From contig NZ_JACHFJ010000002.1 in NCBI RefSeq assembly GCF_014201825.1, positions 310,001 through 374,000 of the forward strand: DNA of 64,000 bases. The letters run 5' to 3'. The stretch comes from Acidocella aromatica (GTDB lineage: Bacteria; Pseudomonadota; Alphaproteobacteria; Acetobacterales; Acetobacteraceae). Below are positions 26,580 to 35,192 of this stretch, in pieces; position 1 is the first letter of the stretch, and every line of letters starts with the position of its first letter. The notes beneath the pieces were generated by a model. That model did not search any database, was not told where the DNA came from, and saw only the letters and a list, made by a program, of their open reading frames with translations. The translations under genes were made by a program, and so were the position numbers.

Positions 26580-28124
26580 TCAGTCCTGGGCGCCCTTGAG
26601 GGCCTGCTCCTCGGCCACGATCTCGGCCGCGCGGGCGGCGATTTCGGTGGCGTTGATCGGGGGCCCAGGGAACCGGGTGCGGGCAACACCGAACCAGATC
26701 ACCGCGATGACGGCGAGCAGACCGATGAAGTAGCTGTCCAGAATGTCATTGGGCGGACGGGTGCCAATGTAGATGATGACGATGCCGCCCAGGGTGCTGA
26801 TCAGAGCCAGCGGCTTGGACAGAAAGCCCAGGCGGAACGGCCCGAACTCCGTCCAGCTGCGGCCCTCGGCGAACAGCCCGGCCATGATCGGCATGGCATA
26901 CGAAATGTAGAGGAACATCGCGCAGCCCGCCGCCAGCGCCGCGAAGGCCGGGGAGTACAGCGTAGCGGCGATGGACACCGCCACGACCGCCCAAATGGCA
27001 TAAACCGGCGAGCGATGCTTGTGATCAACCTGCTTCAGGTATTTGTGCCCGGGCAGACCGCCATCACGCGCGAAGGCGTAGACCATGCGCGAGGTGGAGG
27101 TGACACCGGCCAGCGCGCAGAGAAAGTTGGACAGCACGATACCGACATACAACACGTCCTTCACCGCCGTCGGCACCGCGAGGCCAGCCAGCAGATTGAA
27201 GATGACATTGCCACCATCACCCGCGGCCTTAACCGGGTCCGGCATGGCCAGCACGAAGGAGCAGGCCATCACCAAACCGAACACCGCCGACCAGAAGATG
27301 GCATTGATGATGCCGCGCGGCACGTTGCGGCGGGCATCGACCGTTTCCTCGGAGGTGTGGGCCGAACCGTCGAACCCCGTGACCGTGTAGAGCGGGTAAA
27401 GCAGCGCCAGCAGGAACAAATAATACGGGCTGCTGCTCTGCGGCACGATGCCGCCACCCGGGGCGCCAGAGAAGTTGTGGAACGTGATCAGGCGCGAAAA
27501 ATCCAGGTGCGGTGCAGCATACAGCATGGTGCCGGTCAGCAGCACGGCGATGACAAAAATCAGCACGCCCGAGAAGTCGATGAGCTTGGTGGTGGTGCGA
27601 ATGCCAAAATGGTTCAGCAGCCCCTGCACGCCGGTGATCAGCACCACCGCGATGGTCTGCTGCGCAAAGCCCCAGGAGGACGTGTTGATGTTGAAAATAT
27701 TATTGAGGACGAGGCCGACGAACAAATTGTAAACGCCGACATTGACCGAGGCGATGACGAAGATGAGCCCCAGCATGTTGAACCAAGCAGTGGCCCAGCC
27801 CCAGCCACGCCCACCCAAGATGGACGACCAGTGGTACAAGCCGCCCGCCGTGGGATAAGCTGACGCAATCTGGGCCATGGAGAGGCCGACAATCAGGGCG
27901 AAGGTACAACCGACGATCCAGCCGATGATGGCGGTGAAGGCGCCACCAGTGCTGTAGCCGACCTGAAAGGAAGTGATGCCACCCGCCAGGATGCAGATGA
28001 TGGAGAAAGACACGGCGAAATTCGAAAAGCCATGCATACGCCGGGAAAGCTCCTGCGCGTATCCCATTTTGTGCAGTGCAGCGGCATCTGCCGCCAACAC
28101 CTCTTTCTCAGTCTCGTTAGACAT
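26580..28124 (-). CDS. APC-family amino acid/polyamine permease
   Basis: 514 residues with about 12 membrane spans. The opening LHKMGYAQELSRRMHGFSNF, followed by IICILAGGITSFQVGYSTGG, is characteristic of the GABA/polyamine/choline branch of the amino acid-polyamine-organocation family; the later FDGSAHTSEET block is equally typical. The start at 28124 is preceded by GAGGGG. The gene is divergent from a glutamine-synthetase-like ligase and an iron alcohol dehydrogenase, suggesting it brings in the amine those enzymes break down. Candidates are ethanolamine, GABA or a polyamine; the sequence cannot decide. Confidence 0.88.
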   Translation of the reverse strand: MSNETEKEVLAADAAALHKMGYAQELSRRMHGFSNFAVSFSIICILAGGITSFQVGYSTGGAFTAIIGWIVGCTFALIVGLSMAQIASAYPTAGGLYHWSSILGGRGWGWATAWFNMLGLIFVIASVNVGVYNLFVGLVLNNIFNINTSSWGFAQQTIAVVLITGVQGLLNHFGIRTTTKLIDFSGVLIFVIAVLLTGTMLYAAPHLDFSRLITFHNFSGAPGGGIVPQSSSPYYLFLLALLYPLYTVTGFDGSAHTSEETVDARRNVPRGIINAIFWSAVFGLVMACSFVLAMPDPVKAAGDGGNVIFNLLAGLAVPTAVKDVLYVGIVLSNFLCALAGVTSTSRMVYAFARDGGLPGHKYLKQVDHKHRSPVYAIWAVVAVSIAATLYSPAFAALAAGCAMFLYISYAMPIMAGLFAEGRSWTEFGPFRLGFLSKPLALISTLGGIVIIYIGTRPPNDILDSYFIGLLAVIAVIWFGVARTRFPGPPINATEIAARAAEIVAEEQALKGAQD

Positions 28125-28265
28125 CAAGTACCCCTCTATGTTTCATTGGCCGTGTTTTGTTAGTTTTTGGCGTGATTGTTTTTATAGACGGAGCCTATAC
28201 GCTGATATTGGGTTCGCCAAGAGAAACTTGGCCTTCCGCCATTCCTGCGCATAGAAAATTGTGAT

Positions 28266-28271
28266 TATAAT
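28266..28271 (+). promoter_or_regulatory. Probable -10 box of the glutamine-synthetase-like operon
   Basis: A perfect TATAAT 27 bases before the ATG in the divergent A/T-rich gap. No good -35 box is visible at 17 bases, so an activator may be needed. Confidence 0.45.
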
Positions 28272-28297
28272 CGACAAAACAACCTGGGAGCTAAACC

Positions 28298-29659
28298 ATG
28301 GTCTCAACCCCCCATCTGACATTGCCCGAGCTCAGGGGCATGGCCGAGCGCGGCGAGATTGATACGGTCATCGTCGCCGCCTGCGACATGCAGGGCCGCC
28401 TGCAGGGCAAGCGGGTGATGCCGAGATTTTTCCTCGAATCCGTGACCTCCGAAGCCGCCGAGGGCTGCTCCTACCTGCTGGCCACTGATATCGAATGCGG
28501 CACGGTGCCGGGGTATGAGCTGACCTCCTGGGAAAAGGGCTATGGCGATTTCATCTTCGCGCCCGACCTCTCCACACTGCGTCTCGCCCCCTGGCAGCCG
28601 GGGGCGGCCATCATCCTGTGCGACATCGAGCTGAAGGGCCACAAACCCGCGGATATGTCGCCGCGGACCATGCTCAAGCAGCAGCTTAACCGGCTGAAGG
28701 CGCACGGCCTCACCGCCTGGGCCGCCACCGAGCTTGAGTTCATCATGTTTCGTAACACCTATGAGGACGCGTGGAACAAGGCGTATCGGGGCCTGACCCC
28801 GGCCAACCAGTACAATAACGACTACTCGATCCTCGGCACCGCACGGGTGGAGCCCATCATCCGGCGGATCCGCAACGCCATGGAGACCGCCGGAATCCAA
28901 GTGGAAAACTCCAAGGGCGAGTGCAATCTCGGCCAACACGAGATCAATTTCCGCTACGGCCCAGCGGTGGAGACCTGCGACAAGCATGTCATCTACAAGG
29001 AAGCCGCCAAGGAGATCGCTGCGCAGGAGAATGCGGCCATCACCTTCATGGCCAAGTTCAACGAGCGGGAGGGCAATTCCTGCCACACGCATCTATCGCT
29101 GCGCAACGAGGCGGGCGATGCCGTGTTCCTCGATGCCGACGGGCATTCGCCCTCCAAGCTGTTCAAGCAGTTCATGGCCGGGCTGCTGCGCCACGCGCCC
29201 GAGATCGCGCTGTTCTTCGCGCCCAACATCAACTCCTACAAGCGCTTCGCCCTGGGCAGTTTTGCCCCCACGGCACTGGCTTGGGGCATGGATAACCGCA
29301 CCTGCGCCTTCCGTGTGCTGGGACATGGCAAGTCCATCCGCGTGGAAAACCGCCTGCCGGGCGGAGATGTGAACCCGTATCTGGTGTTGGCCGCGATGAT
29401 CGCCGCCGGGCTTGCGGGCATCGAGGGCGATTATGCCCCGGTGCCACTGTTCACCGGCAACGCCTACACCGCCGACCTGCCGCGTGTGCCCAACACCCTG
29501 GCCGATGCCGCCAAGCTGTTCGCGGAGAGCGAGTTCACCCATTCGGTGTTCGGCATCGATGTTGTGAAACATTACACTAACATGGCGAAAGTGGAACTGG
29601 ACGCGTTCAACGCGGCCGTGACTGACTGGGAACGGTTCCGGTCTTTTGAAAGGATGTAA
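28298..29659 (+). CDS. Glutamine synthetase-like ligase (PuuA/gamma-glutamylpolyamine synthetase type)
   Basis: 453 residues. It belongs to the branch that attaches glutamate to amines, as in putrescine degradation (PuuA) and ethanolamine or isopropylamine use. Motifs: ELEFIMF, GECNLGQHEINF, NEREGNSCHTHLSLRN (ATP and metal), NSYKRFALGSFAPTALAWG, RVENRLPGGDVNPYLVLAA. The conserved adenylylation tyrosine of GlnA is lacking. It sits 6 bases before an iron alcohol dehydrogenase and is divergent from an amine permease, so it may add a gamma-glutamyl cap to the imported amine before oxidation. It is a second glutamine-synthetase homologue, distinct from the type III gene at 5172. Confidence 0.88.
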   Translation: MVSTPHLTLPELRGMAERGEIDTVIVAACDMQGRLQGKRVMPRFFLESVTSEAAEGCSYLLATDIECGTVPGYELTSWEKGYGDFIFAPDLSTLRLAPWQPGAAIILCDIELKGHKPADMSPRTMLKQQLNRLKAHGLTAWAATELEFIMFRNTYEDAWNKAYRGLTPANQYNNDYSILGTARVEPIIRRIRNAMETAGIQVENSKGECNLGQHEINFRYGPAVETCDKHVIYKEAAKEIAAQENAAITFMAKFNEREGNSCHTHLSLRNEAGDAVFLDADGHSPSKLFKQFMAGLLRHAPEIALFFAPNINSYKRFALGSFAPTALAWGMDNRTCAFRVLGHGKSIRVENRLPGGDVNPYLVLAAMIAAGLAGIEGDYAPVPLFTGNAYTADLPRVPNTLADAAKLFAESEFTHSVFGIDVVKHYTNMAKVELDAFNAAVTDWERFRSFERM

Positions 29660-29665
29660 GCTACC

Positions 29666-30832
29666 ATGGAATTACGCGGTAATTGGCGAATCCCCACGGA
29701 GATTCTGGCTGGCGCGGGGCGCGTCGCGGAACTACCCGCCCGCGTGCGGAGTGCCGGGATTGCTCGTGTACTGATCGTCACCGATCCTGGCGTGGCCGGG
29801 CTGCCCTTCTTCACGGGCATTGTTGAATCGTTCGAGAAGGCGGGCATCGCCACGGCGGTGTTCAAGGACCTGCACCCCGACCCGCTGGCCGAGGACGTGG
29901 CCGCGGGTGCTGCTGCCTACAAGGCGCATGGCGCGCAGGCCGTGATCGCGGTTGGCGGCGGTTCGGGGCTGGATTGCGGCAAGTCCATCGCACTCGCCGT
30001 CTCCACTTCCCGCCCGCTCTGGGATTTCGAGATCACCCTGCCTACCCCGGCGGTGGATGCGCCGCTCCCGCCGATCTTCGCCGTGCCCACAACCGCGGGC
30101 ACGGGCTCCGAGGTAGGGCGCGCGACCGTGGTGATCGACACCGCCAAACGCCGTAAATACATCCTGCTGCACGCGCAGATGCTCCCGCGCCTCGTGGTGC
30201 TGGACCCGGAGCTGACCTACGGCCTGCCGGCCTTCGTCACCGCCTGGACCGGCATGGACGCCCTCGCCCACTCGCTGGAGGCGTATTACGCCACCTTCTA
30301 CCACCCGATCGCCGATGGCATCGCGCTGGAGGGCATGCGGCTGGTGAAGGAGAACCTCCTGACCGCCGTGAACGAGCCGAAGAACCCCGAGGCGCGAATG
30401 AACATGCTGGCCGCCGCCTCGATGGGCGCCACCGCCTTCCAGAAGGCGCTGGGCGCGATCCACTCGCTCTCCCACCCCATCGGCGCGCGCTTCCACGCGC
30501 ATCACGGCCTAACCAACGCCGTGCTGATGCCCTATGTGCTGGCCTTCAACCGCCCGGTGGTGGAAGCGAAGATCGCCCGCGCCGCCCAAGCGCTGGGGAT
30601 TGAGAACGGGTTCGACGGCTTCCTCAACTGGGTGCTGGAGTTGCGCACGGCACTCAACATTCCGCACACGCTGGAAGGGCTGAAAGTGACGCCCGAGGCG
30701 CTGAAAGAACTGGCCGAGGAAGCGGTGCTGGACCCGAACACGCCGGACAACCCACGCGTGGCCGACAAGGCCGATTACCTGCGCATTTTGCAGGCGGCGA
30801 TGGCGGGGAATCTGGCGGGGTTGGAGAATTAA
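29666..30832 (+). CDS. Iron-containing alcohol dehydrogenase
   Basis: 388 residues of the Fe-ADH family (group III dehydrogenases). NAD(P)-binding GGGSGLDCGK is at 97-106 and PTTAGTGSEVGRATVV at 141-156; the metal ligands match FucO as D198, H202, H266 and H280. It starts 6 bases after the glutamine-synthetase-like ligase, so the two form one transcript. It may oxidise an alcohol group on the gamma-glutamylated amine or reduce the resulting aldehyde; this is inferred from location only. A large hairpin follows. Confidence 0.92.
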   Translation: MELRGNWRIPTEILAGAGRVAELPARVRSAGIARVLIVTDPGVAGLPFFTGIVESFEKAGIATAVFKDLHPDPLAEDVAAGAAAYKAHGAQAVIAVGGGSGLDCGKSIALAVSTSRPLWDFEITLPTPAVDAPLPPIFAVPTTAGTGSEVGRATVVIDTAKRRKYILLHAQMLPRLVVLDPELTYGLPAFVTAWTGMDALAHSLEAYYATFYHPIADGIALEGMRLVKENLLTAVNEPKNPEARMNMLAAASMGATAFQKALGAIHSLSHPIGARFHAHHGLTNAVLMPYVLAFNRPVVEAKIARAAQALGIENGFDGFLNWVLELRTALNIPHTLEGLKVTPEALKELAEEAVLDPNTPDNPRVADKADYLRILQAAMAGNLAGLEN

Positions 30833-30862
30833 AAGCTTTTAGCGCTGCTTTTTTACAAGAAC

Positions 30863-30901
30863 TTTGCTCAGCGCGCCTGAACCAGTGGCGCGCTGAGCAA
30901 A
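30863..30901. terminator. Long perfect hairpin after the iron alcohol dehydrogenase gene
   Basis: Fifteen-base arms TTTGCTCAGCGCGCC and GGCGCGCTGAGCAAA around a 9-base loop, in an A/T-rich setting with runs of T and A on both sides. It could end the operon, though no clean T-run follows directly. Confidence 0.6.
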
Positions 30902-30926
30902 CTAAAAAATTTCCAAAACGCTTTTT

Positions 30927-30983
30927 TCACAACCCCATCTGCATCCCCCCGTCGAGGCAGCGGTCGAACTTCCAGCCCTCCTT
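30927..30983 (-). pseudogene. 3' remnant of a GNAT acetyltransferase gene
   Basis: Read leftward, this 57-base stretch encodes KEGWKFDRCLDGGMQMGL and a stop, which aligns with the end of the intact acetyltransferase at 32187-32678 (RKVGWKFDRWLDVVVMQKGL). A 20-base block, CAGCGGTCGAACTTCCAGCC, is identical in both (30958-30977 and 32221-32240). No further homology continues upstream; the match breaks at about 30984, where the GT87-type gene region begins. It is interpreted as the tail of a lost or interrupted paralogue. Confidence 0.75.
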
Positions 30984-30991
30984 CGTTGCTC

Positions 30992-32152
30992 TTAGGTCGT
31001 GCTATTGGCAAACTGGAGCCGGGCTTCTGAAGCGCCATAGGCGGCGACAACCACCAAGAACATTGCACCAGTTGAGAAAGTGAAGAACGACAGCAGCGCA
31101 TAGACCGCCATGAGCAAACAGAACGCTGCAAAGATCTCAAGCCCATAACGCGGATCTCTCATCCCGTATGCGGCAAGAACGGCGGCCATGGCTGATAAAT
31201 CGTAGATGCAGTCATGGGGTACGGACAGGAACGCTAAAGCCAGCGTAGCGAGCAGCCGGGCGAGAGGGTTACCAGTCCAACGCCGACGCCACAAGCGCCA
31301 AGTCAGCACCGCTGCAGCCAGTGTTGCCATCCCCTGTACAAGCATTGCCGTGGGGACATCGCTCCCCAGGCTATGCGCCTCCACGAAGGGCGAAACCATG
31401 ATACTCTGCCCAAACGGCCAGGGACGGGACATGATCGTACCAGCTACGGCAAGCTCGTGATAGATAAAATAAACCCACGTAGCAGGACCGAAGAATAGCA
31501 CACTGCTCAGGCCCATCCCCCCAGCCGTAACAGCGGCAACCACGAAAGCCGTGTAGTTTCTGGCGGCTAGAAAACAGACCGGCAGCAACATGGCCAAATG
31601 CGGTTTGATGATCAGCGCACCGGCTCCCAATCCTGCAAGAATCGGCGACGCCTCGACACAGCCGAGGGACAAAAGCAGCAGAGCGGAGGTGAAGAAGCCA
31701 TTCTGACCAATAGCTAAGCCATATAGGGAGACAGGAGAGACCATCGCCAACGCCACCGCTGCAAGAGGCACCCCCACCCGGCGTGCTGCAAATATAAAGG
31801 CGGTCAGCCCCGCCACGGTCCAAACCACGAAGCTCTCAGGCGCGGGCAATAGCGCCAATGGACGGACCAAAAAGAGGAACGGCGGTGGATACGTGTATTC
31901 ACAGACCTTTGCTATGTCTTCGGCATGCCCCCCGACCTCGGTAGCCACGAGCTTACCGGCCGCCCGGAAACATGCAAAGTCACCAGGAACAGCAAAGGCG
32001 CCTCTGGAAAAGTTGTTCAGGAACAAGTGTCCGAAAAAGATAACACCAATGACATCAGCCATGGCGATGACAATGAGTATCAACAGACATCCCCCAGATG
32101 GACGGCGTTCCGTCCTCCGATTGCCTCCGGGACGTGCGACCGGATGCACCAA
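30992..32152 (-). CDS. GT87-type (DUF2029) membrane glycosyltransferase, probably acquired
   Basis: 386 residues with around ten membrane spans. The family resembles mycobacterial mannosyltransferases that use polyprenyl-phosphate sugars; hallmarks are the early GDFACFRAAGKLVATE segment, YTYPPPFLFLVRPLALLP, GALIIKPHLAMLLPV, and the C-terminal LAFLSVPHDCIYDLSAM. Base composition is visibly lower in G+C than its neighbours, and codons such as CTA, ATA and AGT are used more often. It lies between an acetyltransferase remnant and the complete homologue, pointing to insertion. It is only a distant relative of the GT87-like genes at 48962 and 53429. The exact N-terminus is uncertain; the first in-frame start is used. 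Confidence 0.75.
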   Translation of the reverse strand: MVHPVARPGGNRRTERRPSGGCLLILIVIAMADVIGVIFFGHLFLNNFSRGAFAVPGDFACFRAAGKLVATEVGGHAEDIAKVCEYTYPPPFLFLVRPLALLPAPESFVVWTVAGLTAFIFAARRVGVPLAAVALAMVSPVSLYGLAIGQNGFFTSALLLLSLGCVEASPILAGLGAGALIIKPHLAMLLPVCFLAARNYTAFVVAAVTAGGMGLSSVLFFGPATWVYFIYHELAVAGTIMSRPWPFGQSIMVSPFVEAHSLGSDVPTAMLVQGMATLAAAVLTWRLWRRRWTGNPLARLLATLALAFLSVPHDCIYDLSAMAAVLAAYGMRDPRYGLEIFAAFCLLMAVYALLSFFTFSTGAMFLVVVAAYGASEARLQFANSTT

Positions 32153-32186
32153 ACTGCCCCCGTGAGAGGCTTGAAAATTATCCCCC

Positions 32187-32678
32187 TTACAGCCCCTTCT
32201 GCATCACCACCACATCCAGCCAGCGGTCGAACTTCCAGCCTACCTTGCGCATGATGCCGGTCTGCTGGAACCCCGTGCTGGCATGCACACCGATCGAGGC
32301 GACATTCTCCGAATCCCCGATCAGCGCCAGCATCTGCTTGAACCCGGCGGCGCGGGCGCGGTCGATCAGCGCGCTGACGATCGCCTTACCCACCCCCTGG
32401 CCGCGCAGCCCCTCGCGCACATAAACACTGTCCTCCACCGTGAAACGGTAGGCGGGGCGGTCGCGGAACGGGCCGTAATAGCCATAGCCCAGCACGCCGG
32501 AGGCGTCGCGCGCCACCAGCCAGGCGAAGCCCGCTTCCCGGTTCGCCTCAAGCCGCGCTCTCATCTCCTCCAACGAGGGTGGCACCGCCTCGAACGATCC
32601 CGTACCGTTGAGCACATGATGCGCGTAGATCGCCTGGATCCCCGGCAGATCGTCCTCGCTTGCGTCGAAAATCTCCAT
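32187..32678 (-). CDS. GNAT acetyltransferase, phosphinothricin acetyltransferase/MnaT-like
   Basis: 163 residues from the ATG at 32678 (GGGAGAG upstream). The family signature is strong: IQAIYAHHVLNGTGSFE near the start, GYYGPFRDRPAYRFTVEDSVY, the acetyl-CoA loop GLRGQGVGKAIV, and GIMRKVGWKFDRWLDVV at the end. Relatives acetylate phosphinothricin, methionine sulfone or similar amino acids. A damaged copy of its 3' end lies about 1.2 kb away at 30927, across the GT87-type gene. It is divergent from the type I secretion operon. Confidence 0.9.
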   Translation of the reverse strand: MEIFDASEDDLPGIQAIYAHHVLNGTGSFEAVPPSLEEMRARLEANREAGFAWLVARDASGVLGYGYYGPFRDRPAYRFTVEDSVYVREGLRGQGVGKAIVSALIDRARAAGFKQMLALIGDSENVASIGVHASTGFQQTGIMRKVGWKFDRWLDVVVMQKGL

Positions 32679-32840
32679 ACCCACTCTCCCGATGCGCCGG
32701 AGCATGGCAAATCCGCCGTCCCGTGAAAAGCACCGTCCGGGGCGCACCAGGGACTTACGAACATTTTACCGCAAAATCAGATAGCAAGCCGCCTCTATGC
32801 GGATAGCCGTTGTGCATGAGCGAGATTATCATGCATAAGT

Positions 32841-32877
32841 GGCATGCCCGGACAGCTCATGCCGGGCACGATATGCC
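32841..32877 (+). promoter_or_regulatory. Hairpin in the leader of the type I secretion operon
   Basis: Nested inverted repeats: outer GGCA...TGCC and inner TGCCCGG...CCGGGCA with a 10-base loop, ending 27 bases before the ABC transporter ATG. It could be an operator or an RNA leader structure. Confidence 0.35.
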
Positions 32878-32903
32878 ATGCCGTGCGAAAAGGGTAAGAC
32901 GAC

Positions 32904-35192
32904 ATGACCGATACGACGCGCAGCTCCGCAGCTGGCACAGCGGGAGAGCCGGGCGCTAATCCGGATGTCACCGCCTTGAACGACGCGGTGCATGGTGCCG
33001 ATACGCTGGCCCAGGCGCGTCTGGCGGCGGTAATGTTCGCCGCCCGCTATCACGGCGTGGAGATGAACCCAGAAAGCCTGCGCCTGCGCCCAGACGAACC
33101 CGCCCCCTCCCCGCCCGTTTTGGTGGAGTGGCTTCGCGAGACCGGGCTGTGGGTGCGCGGCGTGCCGATGAATTTCCGCCAGTTGATGAAGGTCGACGAC
33201 CCGGCGCCAATCGTGCTGCTGCTCGACGATGGCGGCGCGGCGCTGGTGGTGGGGCGTGACCGCGACCGCGGATTACTGGTGCTGCGCGACCCGCGTGGCG
33301 GCACGGGAGACCCCTTGATCGCGGTGGATGAGCTGCGGTTGAAGCAGGTTTGGAGCGGCGGCGCGCTGCTGATCCGCGCCAAGCGCGGCGGGCTGGAAGG
33401 CGAGCCGGTGTTCAATCTCGGGCTGATCGCCCGGCTGGTCTGGGCCGACAAGCGCATCATGCGCGACATCGCCATCTCCTCCATCACCATCACCATCCTC
33501 AGCCTGGTGCCGATCTTCGTGGTGATGCGCGTCATCGGCACGGTGCTGCAATATCAGGGCACGGCGACGCTCGATCTCGTCATCATCCTTCTCGTCGTCG
33601 CCATCGGCTTCGAGATGCTGCTGAGCTGGGGCCGAAAGCTGATGGAGGTGATCCTCGCGGCCAAGTTGGATTCGCGCCTCAATCTGATGATCTTCGACCG
33701 TCTGCTCGCGCTGCCGATCGAGTTCTTCGAGCAGCAACAGGCCGGCGTACTTACCTACAAGGTGCAGCAGGTCAACAAGGTGCGCGAGTTCCTCACCGGC
33801 AGGCTGATGAACACCTTCATCGACCTGTTCATGCTAAGCATCCTGCTGCCGCTGCTGTTCTACATGAACGCGACTTTGGCCTGGACGGTGCTGATCGCCG
33901 CGGCACTGATCGCCGCCATCATCGCGGCCTTCCTGCGACCAATGGCGATCATGACCGGAAAAATCATCGCAGCGGAATCAGGCAAGGGCTCGGTGCTGGT
34001 GGAATCCATCTACGGCATCAAGACGGTGAAAGCGCTGGCGCTGGAGCTTACCCGCGCCGCCGATTGGGACCGGCGCGTGGCCGAGGTGGCGGAACTGCAT
34101 GTCGAGGCTGGGCAGCTGGCCAACTGGCCCGCAACGCTGGCCATGCCTTTGCAGCGTTATTGCAGCATCGGCGTGATCACGCTCGGCGCCTATATCGCCC
34201 TGCATAGCAACAACCCGCTCGATGCCGGGAGCCTCACCGGCTTCATGATGCTTGGCGGCCGCGTCGCCGGGCCGCTGGTCAGCCTCGCCGGGCTGATGGA
34301 AAACGTGCAGGACGCTCAGGCCGCGATTGGCCAGGTGGCCTCGGTGCTCAACCGCCCGAACGAGAAGCAGGCCCTCACCCACGGCCTGCGCCCGCGCTTC
34401 GAGGGCGCCATCGAGTTCGATGACGTCACCTTCAAATACGAGGGCGCGAAAACCCCGGCGCTCGACAAGATGAGCTTCAAGATTCCCGCTGGCACCATGC
34501 TTGGGCTGGTGGGGCGCTCGGGCTCGGGCAAGTCCACCATCACCCGCCTGCTCCAAGGCATCAACCGCGACTACCAGGGCGCCATCCGTATCGACGACAA
34601 CGATATGCGCGAAATCAACCTGCGCCATATCCGCAAGAATTTCGGCATGGTACTGCAGGACAACTTCCTCTTCCGCGGCACGGTGCGCGAGAACATTATC
34701 GCCGGGCGGCCGGGCCTGTCGTTCGAGGATGCGGTGCGCGCAGCCCGCCTTGCCGGGGCTGAGGAGTTCATCGAACGTCTGCCCAACGGCTACGACACCT
34801 TTATCCAGGAAGGCTCGCCCAACCTCTCCGGCGGACAAAAGCAGCGCCTGGCCATCGCCCGCGCCCTGATCTCGGATCCCAAGATTCTGATCATGGACGA
34901 GGCGACCTCGGCCCTCGACCCCGAGAGCGAGGCGCTTGTGAACGCCAACATCCTGCGCATCGCCAAGGGGCGCACGATGGTGATCGTCTCGCACCGCCTC
35001 TCATCTCTGCTCGACTGTGACCTAATCATGGTGCTCGACCGCGGACGCACCGTCGACATCGGTACGCATCACGAACTGGTAGAGCGTTGCGCCATCTACC
35101 GCCATCTGTGGTTCCAGCAGAACCGCCACCTCGCGCCTGAAGGATTCGATGACCATGCTGCGTCTGCGCCGGTTCTTACCAAAGGCCACTGA
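32904..35192 (+). CDS. Type I secretion ABC transporter (HlyB/PrtD-like) with degenerate C39 domain
   Basis: 762 residues. The N-terminal ~150 residues follow the C39-peptidase fold (AQARLAAVMFAARYHGVEMN) but lack the catalytic Cys, as in HlyB, where this domain only holds the cargo. Six membrane helices follow at about 180-450. The nucleotide domain has Walker A GRSGSGKST (537-545), LSGGQ at about 642 and Walker B ILIMDEATSALD. It would export an unfolded protein, typically an RTX-type protein, across both membranes with a HlyD partner and an outer-membrane TolC. The HlyD gene overlaps its end by 44 bases. No RTX cargo or TolC gene is in the window. Confidence 0.92.
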   Translation: MTDTTRSSAAGTAGEPGANPDVTALNDAVHGADTLAQARLAAVMFAARYHGVEMNPESLRLRPDEPAPSPPVLVEWLRETGLWVRGVPMNFRQLMKVDDPAPIVLLLDDGGAALVVGRDRDRGLLVLRDPRGGTGDPLIAVDELRLKQVWSGGALLIRAKRGGLEGEPVFNLGLIARLVWADKRIMRDIAISSITITILSLVPIFVVMRVIGTVLQYQGTATLDLVIILLVVAIGFEMLLSWGRKLMEVILAAKLDSRLNLMIFDRLLALPIEFFEQQQAGVLTYKVQQVNKVREFLTGRLMNTFIDLFMLSILLPLLFYMNATLAWTVLIAAALIAAIIAAFLRPMAIMTGKIIAAESGKGSVLVESIYGIKTVKALALELTRAADWDRRVAEVAELHVEAGQLANWPATLAMPLQRYCSIGVITLGAYIALHSNNPLDAGSLTGFMMLGGRVAGPLVSLAGLMENVQDAQAAIGQVASVLNRPNEKQALTHGLRPRFEGAIEFDDVTFKYEGAKTPALDKMSFKIPAGTMLGLVGRSGSGKSTITRLLQGINRDYQGAIRIDDNDMREINLRHIRKNFGMVLQDNFLFRGTVRENIIAGRPGLSFEDAVRAARLAGAEEFIERLPNGYDTFIQEGSPNLSGGQKQRLAIARALISDPKILIMDEATSALDPESEALVNANILRIAKGRTMVIVSHRLSSLLDCDLIMVLDRGRTVDIGTHHELVERCAIYRHLWFQQNRHLAPEGFDDHAASAPVLTKGH

